Shown here: positions 1-5,249 of the stretch, one piece after another
Layout of the letters: each line of letters begins with the position of its first letter
Position numbering within the stretch: the first letter of the stretch is position 1
DNA from: Rickettsiaceae bacterium
Lineage (GTDB): Bacteria > Pseudomonadota > Alphaproteobacteria > Rickettsiales > Rickettsiaceae
Reading direction: 5' to 3'
Assembly: GCA_017995275.1 (NCBI GenBank)
Contig: JAGOJE010000082.1
Location: 1-5,249, forward strand
Length of the DNA stretch: 5,249 nucleotides
Made by a program: the position numbers and the translations under genes
The notes under the pieces: model-generated
The model's database searches: none
What the model was told of the DNA's origin: nothing
Seen by the model: only the letters and a program-made list of their open reading frames with translations

Positions 1-1
1 T

Positions 2-3000
2 AACTTAGAAGCTCTCGCTAGTTTATATGTGAAAGGTTACGAAATTGATTGGAATTTACTTCATCAGGGAGAAGCACACCAAAAGATTAGTTTACCAACC
101 TATCCTTTCTTAAAAAAGAAATGTTGGTTTCCAGAAAAACAAGTTAATTTGCCCAGTAATTCTTTTCAATTATCAATGGAGGGGGCTTATAAACTTCATC
201 CTTTGGTAGGTTATAACACCTCAACTTTTACTGAACAGAGTTTTAGGACAATACTTAAAGAGGAAGATTTTTATTTAAGAGATCATATTGTAGTAAACCA
301 AAAAGTATTACCAGGTGTGGCTCATCTAGAAATGGCACGAGCTGCAGCTGAGTTGGCCTTACCTGGTAGCGAAATAAGAGAATTACAAAATATTAGATGG
401 GTCAAACCTTTAGTAGCAAAAGAGGAGAAAATAGAAGTAAGTCTTCGCCTTGAAGAGCATGAAGGAAAAATTTCTTTTACTATCTATAGCTTAAAAGAAG
501 GAGAAGAATTAATATACAGCCAAGGAATATTACTTTATGGAGACAGAAAAGAAATTAATGCTTGGTCTAATCCCTCTATTTTAAAGGACAAACTTCTACA
601 TGTCTATCACAAAGAAGAAATTTATCAATATTTCAATAAATTTGGCTTACATCTTGGTAAAACATTTCAAGTGTTAGAGTGGGTGAAGACAAATGGAAAA
701 GAAGTTTTAGGATATTATCAATTACCCGCAGAAATAAAAGATAAAAACGAAGAACTTTATTTTTTCTACCCCAGTATTCTAGATGGTACCTTGCAAGCTA
801 GCGTTGGATATATGTTAAATGATGGCCAGCAAGCGAACTTAGTTGTACCGTTTGCTTTAGAAAGAATTATATTACATCATAGGCTTCCTTCAGAAGGATA
901 TTCCCATATAAGACGAACAGTTGGGAAGGATATGATGTTTGATATACAAGTCTTAGATAAAGAAGGGCGGGTATGTGCAGAATTACAAGGGTTAAGTGTT
1001 CGGCCTATTACTGCTGAAGCATTCCATGAATCTAAGATAGATCTCCATTATTATCAAGCTCAGTGGATACCGACACACCTACCGGCTAAAGATAAGGGTT
1101 TAAGCCTACAAAGTCTATGCGTCATAAGTAAAGATAAACCTCTAGTAAACCAATTAAGAACTCGATTGTCAGGTTTGCCAATCATTCATTTGCAAGAAGG
1201 GGCTCAATATACACAAATTGACAATAACACTTATCAATTGCGCATGAAGGAAGCTGAGGATTGGCATGCTTTTATTAAGGATATTCAACAACAGGGAATA
1301 CACTTAAGCCATTTTATTTTTGGAAAAGATTTTAGAAAGCTCTTTAAAAACGGTATTGATTATATCGATACATCTTTACACGAAATTGTTATTTTTATTC
1401 AAACTTTAATGAAAGAAAAGATTTCTGGTTCCCTAAAATTTGTTATGCCTTATGGATATAGAGAAGAGTTGTTATCGCCTTCTTCCATGCTAACAGGTTT
1501 TGCAAAGAGCCTGCATCAAGAACACCCTCAATACCAAATGCAAATTGTCGGCTTTGATGACAGCATAGCACCAGAATCCCAGCTTGAAGCTTTTATTGCT
1601 GAGTTAGAGCAAGGATTGGATTTTCATGTTCGCTATGTCAAAGGTGAGAGATTGGTAGAAAGGTATTTACCGTTAATAAGTAAAGAAGAATCTAAGGACT
1701 TGTCTACTTCTCTAATATCTCTTCGCCAAGAAGGAATCTATCTCATTACAGGAGGTTTGGGGGGATTAGGATTTATTTTTGCTGAATATTTAGCAAAAAT
1801 CTATCAAGCAAAATTAATTCTGACGGGACGATCTGAACTTACCGAAGACAAACAAAACCAAATAGAACAGCTAGAACAGCTTGGAGCTTCAGTACTTTAT
1901 CTATCAGGAGATGTAAGTGATAAAGCAATTGTTGAGAGTTGGATAGCGAGCAGTAAATCCCATTTTGGAAGTTTGCATGGCATTATTCATAGCGCTGGTA
2001 TTATTGAAGATCAATTATTACTACAAAAAGCGTGGCCTAATTTTCGATCAATATTATTGCCGAAAGTATTAGGAGCTTTGCACCTTGACATAGCAACACA
2101 AACGGAGAACTTAGATTTCTTTGTAGTATTTTCGTCTGTTGCGAGTTGTTTAGGTAATGCAGGACAGACGGATTATGCAACAGCGAATGCCTTTTTAGAT
2201 CAATTTGTTGAGTGGCGAGAAAATCAGAAGCAACAAAATCAGCGCCAAGGCAAGAGCCTTTCCATCAATTGGCCCTATTGGGCAGAAGGGGGCATGAGGA
2301 TGGATAGTCAGCAGTCTTTAAGAAATTGGGGAATAGAAGCTCTGCCTAATGCTGAAGGAATTAAAGCATTCATGGATGGGCTTTTCTCAGATAGCGTTTC
2401 ACAGTTGATGGTATTATATGGCAAAGAACAACGTTTAAAAGTATTGTTAGGAGAACTCACTCACATAAGACCTGGAAGATTGAGCAAGAAAGAAGACATT
2501 TTAAAGGAAGGCACAACCAGCCTTAAAATATTTGGAGACCAAAATCGAATTATATCTTCCTTGATTGAGGATTTAGCGTCTGATGTAGTAGAAGTCCTAA
2601 AACTACCATTAGGATCGGTTGATATTTTGAAGGATTTAGGTGATTATGGATTTAATTCTATTACTTTTACAGAGTTAGCCAATAAGCTAAAACAAAGGTA
2701 TGAATTTTCAGTAACTCCTGCTCTATTTTTTGAATATAATACTATCGAAAAGTTTGCAGATTATTTATGGCAAACGCATGAACAAGACCTAATTACACGC
2801 TATGCAACACCTCAAGAATCAAATTCAGTTTCTGAGAAAGGAGGATCTTCTTCTTTAACACCCCTCAGATCTATTACCAGCTCAGTTAATCTAAGTAACC
2901 GATTTTTAAAACACCAAAACCAACAAGCTTATTCTGAAGCTACCTTCACTCATTCCGATATTGCTGTCATTGGCATGGCGGGGAGGTTTCCAGGCAGCGA

Positions 3001-4855
3001 GAATCTACAAAGTTTCTGGCAGAACCTCATTGAACAAAAAGATTTAATTACAGAAGTTCCAAAAGAGCGCTTTGATTATAAAGAGCATTCAATTCCAAAA
3101 TGGGGTGGTTTTATTGCCGATATAGATAAATTTGATCCCCTCTTCTTTAATATATCGCCAAAGGAAGCAGAACTTATGGACCCGCAGCAACGGATCTTTT
3201 TACAATCAGTGTGGCAAGCAATAGAGGATGCTGGATATGCCGTTGAACATTTATCAAAATATAAAACAGGGTTGTTTGTAGGTGTTTCTACAGTTGATTA
3301 TGGTTATTTATTAAATGAAGCCAATGTGATTGAAGCGTATACATCAACAGGTAATGCACATAGTATTTTAGCAAACCGAGTATCTTATATTCTAAATTTA
3401 AAAGGACCCAGCGAAGCTATTGATACAGCTTGTGCGAGCTCATTGTTTGCTATTCATCACGCTGTGCGGGCCTTGCAACAAGGAGATTGTGAGCTAGCTA
3501 TTGCAGGCGGAGTGAATGCCTTATTAAGTCCTTCAGTGTTTATCTCTTTTACGCAAGCTGGAATGCTCAGTGAAGATGGAAGATGTAAAACATTTGATAA
3601 AGCTGCTAATGGCTATGTACGAGGAGAAGGTGTTGGTGTTATTCTTCTAAAGCCTCTTCGCCAAGCCTTGGCAGATAACGATCGTATATATGGCGTGATT
3701 AAAGGAGTCAGTACTAACCATGGCGGACATGTTAACACTCTCACAACTCCTAATCCAAATGCTCAAGCTGAACTCATTATAGAAGCCTATGAATCTAATA
3801 AAATAAACCCTAATACGATTACCTATATAGAAGCCCATGGTACAGGAACAAGCTTAGGAGATCCTATTGAAGTTAATGGATTGAAGAGAGCTTTCCGAGA
3901 GTTATCAAAAAAACAAGAAGTAACCTTAGGAAACGGCTATTGTGGAATAGGCGCAGTAAAGACGAATATTGGACACTTAGAAGCAGCAGCTGGGATTGCT
4001 GGGTTTATTAAATCCTTGCTCATGTTCCAATATAAAAAACTGCCAGGCCAAGTGCATTTTAAAGATTTAAATCCATATATTGAGCTTGATAATAGTCCCT
4101 TTTATATTGTTAGCGAGACAAAAGATTGGGTATCTAAAGATACACGTCGCATTGGTATTAGCTCTTTTGGCTTTGGAGGTGCCAATGCCCATGTAGTGAT
4201 CGAAGAAGGTCCTGAATATGTTTTATCCAGTGAGCAAAACAAACCATGCTACCTCATTACGTTGTCAGCGAAGCATCCTGACTCATTAAGACAACGAACA
4301 GAAGATTTACATGATTATCTTAAAAAGCATCCTGAATCACCATTAGAGGCTATAGCTTATACACTGAACATTGGCAGGAGTCATTTTGATTATCGGTGTG
4401 CTTTAGTCGTTTCCTCAATAAAAGAGTTGCAGGAAAAACTTGAAAAAGTTCAAGAAAATCAGCAACTCAAGGGATTTTTTAAAGGAGATGCAAAACAAAA
4501 GGTAGATGACCAAGAAATTTATGAGCGAGTACTTAAAGGCATATTAGAAGAACTCAAAGCTCAATCTATTGAAGAAATAAGTGAATATAAAAAACAGCTA
4601 GAAGCCCTCGCTAATCTCTATATAAAAGGATACGACCTTGATTGGCATCTACTTCATCATGGAGAAGCCCATCAGAAGATTAGCTTACCGACCTATCCGT
4701 TTTTAAAGGAGAGGTATTGGATTGCGGCTGATGACTCTAATCCTGGTGTTAATAGGCAGCTGGGTTCAGCACAGCACAGGCCTGGGATTAAATCTTATTT
4801 GCACCCCTTGTTACAAGAGAATACGTCTAATATAGCTGAAGAGTGCAGGAGTTAA
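2..4855 (+). CDS. trans-AT polyketide synthase, 5'-partial: linker-DH-KR-ACP-KS-linker, stops inside the next DH
   Basis: This is a modular type I PKS of the trans-AT class, a cytoplasmic assembly-line enzyme for a reduced polyketide. The frame is open to the left edge, and residues before GTG 29 already match a post-KS linker, so GTG 29 is internal and the true start lies upstream. Residues are numbered from that GTG. The order is linker tail (1-55), DH (56-328), KR (about 340-805), ACP (841-915), KS (977-1395), post-KS linker (1396-1590) and the first 18 residues of a second DH (1591-1608). No AT, methyltransferase or enoylreductase is present, so malonyl units must come from a separate AT. 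The KR tetrad, ACP serine and KS Cys-His-His are all intact. The stop falls inside the conserved N-terminal strand region of the second DH, which continues downstream in another frame, so the C-terminus looks truncated by mutation. The class is very secure; the product is unknown. Confidence 0.95.
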   Translation, partial: NLEALASLYVKGYEIDWNLLHQGEAHQKISLPTYPFLKKKCWFPEKQVNLPSNSFQLSMEGAYKLHPLVGYNTSTFTEQSFRTILKEEDFYLRDHIVVNQKVLPGVAHLEMARAAAELALPGSEIRELQNIRWVKPLVAKEEKIEVSLRLEEHEGKISFTIYSLKEGEELIYSQGILLYGDRKEINAWSNPSILKDKLLHVYHKEEIYQYFNKFGLHLGKTFQVLEWVKTNGKEVLGYYQLPAEIKDKNEELYFFYPSILDGTLQASVGYMLNDGQQANLVVPFALERIILHHRLPSEGYSHIRRTVGKDMMFDIQVLDKEGRVCAELQGLSVRPITAEAFHESKIDLHYYQAQWIPTHLPAKDKGLSLQSLCVISKDKPLVNQLRTRLSGLPIIHLQEGAQYTQIDNNTYQLRMKEAEDWHAFIKDIQQQGIHLSHFIFGKDFRKLFKNGIDYIDTSLHEIVIFIQTLMKEKISGSLKFVMPYGYREELLSPSSMLTGFAKSLHQEHPQYQMQIVGFDDSIAPESQLEAFIAELEQGLDFHVRYVKGERLVERYLPLISKEESKDLSTSLISLRQEGIYLITGGLGGLGFIFAEYLAKIYQAKLILTGRSELTEDKQNQIEQLEQLGASVLYLSGDVSDKAIVESWIASSKSHFGSLHGIIHSAGIIEDQLLLQKAWPNFRSILLPKVLGALHLDIATQTENLDFFVVFSSVASCLGNAGQTDYATANAFLDQFVEWRENQKQQNQRQGKSLSINWPYWAEGGMRMDSQQSLRNWGIEALPNAEGIKAFMDGLFSDSVSQLMVLYGKEQRLKVLLGELTHIRPGRLSKKEDILKEGTTSLKIFGDQNRIISSLIEDLASDVVEVLKLPLGSVDILKDLGDYGFNSITFTELANKLKQRYEFSVTPALFFEYNTIEKFADYLWQTHEQDLITRYATPQESNSVSEKGGSSSLTPLRSITSSVNLSNRFLKHQNQQAYSEATFTHSDIAVIGMAGRFPGSENLQSFWQNLIEQKDLITEVPKERFDYKEHSIPKWGGFIADIDKFDPLFFNISPKEAELMDPQQRIFLQSVWQAIEDAGYAVEHLSKYKTGLFVGVSTVDYGYLLNEANVIEAYTSTGNAHSILANRVSYILNLKGPSEAIDTACASSLFAIHHAVRALQQGDCELAIAGGVNALLSPSVFISFTQAGMLSEDGRCKTFDKAANGYVRGEGVGVILLKPLRQALADNDRIYGVIKGVSTNHGGHVNTLTTPNPNAQAELIIEAYESNKINPNTITYIEAHGTGTSLGDPIEVNGLKRAFRELSKKQEVTLGNGYCGIGAVKTNIGHLEAAAGIAGFIKSLLMFQYKKLPGQVHFKDLNPYIELDNSPFYIVSETKDWVSKDTRRIGISSFGFGGANAHVVIEEGPEYVLSSEQNKPCYLITLSAKHPDSLRQRTEDLHDYLKKHPESPLEAIAYTLNIGRSHFDYRCALVVSSIKELQEKLEKVQENQQLKGFFKGDAKQKVDDQEIYERVLKGILEELKAQSIEEISEYKKQLEALANLYIKGYDLDWHLLHHGEAHQKISLPTYPFLKERYWIAADDSNPGVNRQLGSAQHRPGIKSYLHPLLQENTSNIAEECRS
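5..127 (+). repeat. module-boundary repeat, copy 1 (end of post-KS linker)
   Basis: This stretch encodes the end of the linker that follows a KS lying upstream of the window. It recurs at 4598-4720. The two copies agree at 32 of 41 residues by hand count, sharing 'GEAHQKISLPTYPFL' exactly. The offset is 4593 bp, or 1531 codons, which is one full module period. The 'LPTYPF' motif is the usual end of the KS-flanking region in trans-AT PKSs. It shows that the first DH belongs to a module whose KS is outside the window. Confidence 0.85.
194..1015 (+). other. dehydratase domain DH1, with non-consensus motifs
   Basis: This domain has the double-hotdog DH fold and would remove water from a beta-hydroxyacyl-ACP to give an enoyl product. 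It begins with 'LHPL' at residue 56. The catalytic His is H86 in 'DHIVVNQKVLPG', and the catalytic Asp is D252 in 'ILDGTLQ'. Both catalytic residues are present. Three consensus positions differ. The Gly of HxxxGxxxxP is Asn (N90). The motif usually written GYGPxF reads 'HLGKTF' (residues 208-213), so the Tyr is Leu and the Pro is Lys. The domain ends near 'LQGLSVRP'. Activity is uncertain: it may be a working DH, weakened, or adapted to another reaction such as cyclisation or isomerisation. Confidence 0.88.
1046..2440 (+). other. ketoreductase domain KR with structural subdomain; active, predicted B-type
   Basis: The domain uses NADPH to reduce the beta-ketoacyl-ACP to a beta-hydroxy group. 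The N-terminal structural (pseudo-KR) part begins around W346. The catalytic Rossmann fold starts with 'GIYLITGGLGGLG' (glycine motif at residues 574-581). The tetrad is complete: K679 ('LLPKVLG'), S703 ('VFSSVAS'), Y716 and N720 ('DYATAN'). In the stereocontrol loop the position of the LDD motif reads 'IED' with D661 ('HSAGIIEDQ'), and no A-type Trp precedes the Tyr, so the family rule predicts a B-type (D-configured) hydroxyl. The conserved 'SINWPYWAEGGM' segment follows. The C-terminal limit is approximate. Confidence 0.93.
2549..2773 (+). other. acyl carrier protein domain (single ACP)
   Basis: This is the carrier domain that holds the growing chain on a phosphopantetheine arm. The attachment residue is S877 in 'DYGFNSITFTELANKL'. 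Trans-AT ACPs usually read GFDS here, so this copy has Asn (N876) for the Asp. The helix after the Ser and the 'FFEYNTIEKFADYL' segment fit the ACP fold. Only one copy is present; tandem ACPs, common elsewhere in trans-AT systems, are absent. Residues 916-976 downstream form a low-complexity linker rich in Ser, Thr and Gln leading to the KS. Confidence 0.93.
2957..4213 (+). other. ketosynthase domain KS, catalytic triad intact
   Basis: This decarboxylative condensing domain accepts the chain from the ACP just upstream. It starts at 'DIAVIGMAGRFPG' (residue 977) and ends near 'GGANAHVVIEEGP'. The active-site Cys is C1135 in 'DTACASSL'. The two His are H1270 ('EAHGTGTSLGDP') and H1316 ('KTNIGHLEAAAG'). 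The triad is complete, so this is not an elongation-dead KS0, in which the first His is usually lost. Segments such as 'GRCKTFDKAANGYVRGEG' are typical of trans-AT KSs. These KSs group by substrate, so phylogenetic placement could show whether the incoming chain has a beta-hydroxyl or a double bond, but I cannot do that by eye. Confidence 0.96.
4214..4798 (+). other. post-KS linker (KS-flanking region) in place of an AT domain
   Basis: After the KS comes the flanking region of trans-AT PKSs, with 'LITLSAKHPDSLRQR', 'IAYTLNIGRSHFDYR' and 'CALVVSS'. A charged helical stretch follows (residues about 1467-1525, rich in Glu, Lys and Gln), then 'GYDLDWHLLHHGE' and 'LPTYPFLKERYW'. No GHSxG AT motif is present, which is the main evidence that acyl units are loaded in trans. 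From about 4681 the base composition becomes richer in GC than most of the gene. Confidence 0.9.
4598..4720 (+). repeat. module-boundary repeat, copy 2 (end of post-KS linker)
   Basis: This is the second copy of the linker-end sequence found at 5-127, diverged at the DNA level but strongly conserved in protein. As in copy 1, a DH starting with 'LHPL' follows, so both modules place a DH directly after the KS linker. The pair fixes the phase of the modules and supports reading 4799 onward as a second DH. Confidence 0.85.
4799..4855 (+). pseudogene. N-terminal fragment of dehydratase DH2, cut off by a stop
   Basis: The first residues 'LHPLLQENTSNIAEE' match the start of DH1 ('LHPLVGYNTSTFTEQ'). 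The reading then leaves homology ('CRS') and stops at TAA 4853-4855. The catalytic His motif has not been reached, so the PKS protein ends with about 15 residues of DH and no docking domain. The remainder of the domain lies downstream in another frame. Confidence 0.8.
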
Positions 4856-4965
4856 AGTGATCTCTACTTCATTTACAGAAGTTAAACAGGAAGAAAATCT
4901 TATGTTTAAAAAGACTTTTTACAAAAACAATAGAAAATAAAGAGGTTGTCGTGACGTTACTCATA
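4844..4965. other. 122-bp AT-rich insertion-like segment splitting DH2
   Basis: In DH1 the distance from the 'LHPL' Leu codon (194) to the catalytic His codon (284) is 90 bp. In DH2 the same distance (4799 to 5011) is 212 bp. The excess is 122 bp, which is not a multiple of three. Protein homology is continuous if 4843 joins 4966: 'NIAEE' followed by 'KFSSIFTGEEFFLRDH' aligns with DH1 without gaps. The segment is about 30% GC by hand count, against about 45% just upstream and 48% downstream. It contains stops in all three forward frames. No terminal inverted repeats or clear target duplication were found, so its origin is unknown. Its ends could slide by a few bases. Confidence 0.72.
4941..4945 (+). 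promoter_or_regulatory. possible ribosome binding site for GTG 4951
   Basis: AGAGG lies five bases before GTG 4951, a workable Shine-Dalgarno spacing. It lies in the inserted segment, so it may be a chance match. If real, it would allow translation to restart about 95 bases after the upstream stop, within the same transcript. Confidence 0.3.
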
Positions 4966-5249
4966 AAGTTTAGTTCTATCTTCACAGGTGAGGAGTTTTT
5001 CTTGAGAGATCACCGAGTGCAAACTCAAAAGGTGTTACCAGGCGTGGCCTATCTTGAGATGGCAAGGGCTGCGGTTCAGCATGCTTTGGGAGAGTTTGGA
5101 GAGAATAAGAGCAGCATTCGCTTGAAGAACGTTGTCTGGGCGAGCCCGATTGTCGTTGGTGAGAATCTTCAAGAGGTGCATATAAGCCTCTTTCCCGAGG
5201 AGAACGGAGAGATTACTTATGAGATTTACACTCAAGGAGACACAGAAGA
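4951..5249 (+). CDS. trans-AT PKS continuation, 3'-partial: dehydratase DH2 without its normal N-terminus
   Basis: This frame encodes the rest of the second DH and runs off the right edge. Homology begins at 4966 with 'KFSSIFTGEEFFLRDH' and continues through 'QKVLPGVAYLEMARAA' to the 'EITYEIYTQGD' region. The catalytic His codon is at 5011. The HxxxGxxxxP motif has Thr for the Gly ('HRVQTQKVLP'). The catalytic Asp region lies beyond the window. The frame is open from 4861; I chose GTG 4951 because AGAGG stands just before it, but TTG 5002 is another option. No docking domain precedes the DH. Either this is a restarted second protein carrying the remaining modules, or it is the out-of-frame remnant of a broken gene. 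GC content is about 48%, against about 34% for the matching part of DH1. The homology is certain; the start and expression are doubtful. Confidence 0.65.
   Translation, partial: MTLLIKFSSIFTGEEFFLRDHRVQTQKVLPGVAYLEMARAAVQHALGEFGENKSSIRLKNVVWASPIVVGENLQEVHISLFPEENGEITYEIYTQGDTE

Noticed and set aside
29..31. GTG as the start of the PKS gene
   Set aside because: The residues before it in the same frame match the second copy of the linker repeat, so the gene continues upstream of the window.
3647..3838. 63-codon reading frame on the - strand
   Set aside because: It lies opposite the conserved KS-coding sequence and its product matches no family I recognise; it is an antisense shadow.
4905..4913. 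TTTAAAAAG as a slippery site for programmed frameshifting into DH2
   Set aside because: The upstream PKS frame already stops at 4855, about 50 bases earlier, so ribosomes in that frame never reach it.
4907..4920. AAAAAGACTTTTT as a rho-independent terminator
   Set aside because: The arms are A/T-only apart from one pair and leave almost no loop, so no stable hairpin forms.
4902..4940. 12-codon ORF starting ATG 4902 with AGGA about 10 bases upstream, Lys-rich
   Set aside because: It is very short, lies in AT-rich inserted DNA and has no recognisable product; it is probably chance.
4853..4969. TAAAGT at both ends as a target-site duplication of a mobile element
   Set aside because: The copies are 111 bp apart, a multiple of three, so removing one unit would neither remove the stop nor restore the frame; no inverted repeats accompany them.
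5035..5235. 66-codon reading frame on the - strand
   Set aside because: It lies opposite the DH2 coding sequence, whose + strand translation has clear homology; it is a shadow.

Overview
The window lies inside a trans-acyltransferase (trans-AT) modular type I polyketide synthase (PKS). Almost all of it is one + strand reading frame, open at the left edge and stopping at 4855. A second reading frame, in a different register, continues the same domain order to the right edge. The DNA is AT-rich (hand counts of sample lines range from about 25 to 57% GC, with much of the main gene in the 30s). The domain style is that of trans-AT PKSs: no AT domain after the ketosynthase (KS), a post-KS linker ending in a 'LPTYPFLKERYW' type motif, a 'DYGF-x-S' acyl carrier protein (ACP), and a dehydratase (DH) directly after the linker. 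Such enzymes occur in Bacillota, in some Gammaproteobacteria and in animal- or protist-associated symbionts. The sequence alone does not let me name the host.

Layout: 2-193 is the end of a post-KS linker whose KS lies upstream of the window. 194-1015 is DH1, 1046-2440 a ketoreductase (KR) with an intact catalytic tetrad, 2549-2773 a single ACP, 2957-4213 a KS with an intact Cys-His-His triad, and 4214-4798 the next post-KS linker. At 4799 a second DH begins, but its frame stops at 4855 after only 18 residues. The rest of that DH resumes in another frame at about 4966 and runs off the right edge. Aligning the two DH domains places an extra AT-rich segment of 122 bp at 4844-4965. This segment brings in the stop and shifts the frame.

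In the assembly line, the first module (KS upstream, then DH-KR-ACP) should extend the chain with a malonyl unit supplied by a separate AT, reduce the beta-keto group and possibly dehydrate it. The KS in this window would pass the product to the next module, whose first processing domain is the broken DH2. Points of interest are the disruption of DH2, a GTG with a Shine-Dalgarno-like sequence that could restart translation after the break, a rise in GC content around the break, and departures from consensus in DH1, DH2 and the ACP. No RNA gene, CRISPR array, complete insertion sequence or convincing terminator was seen.
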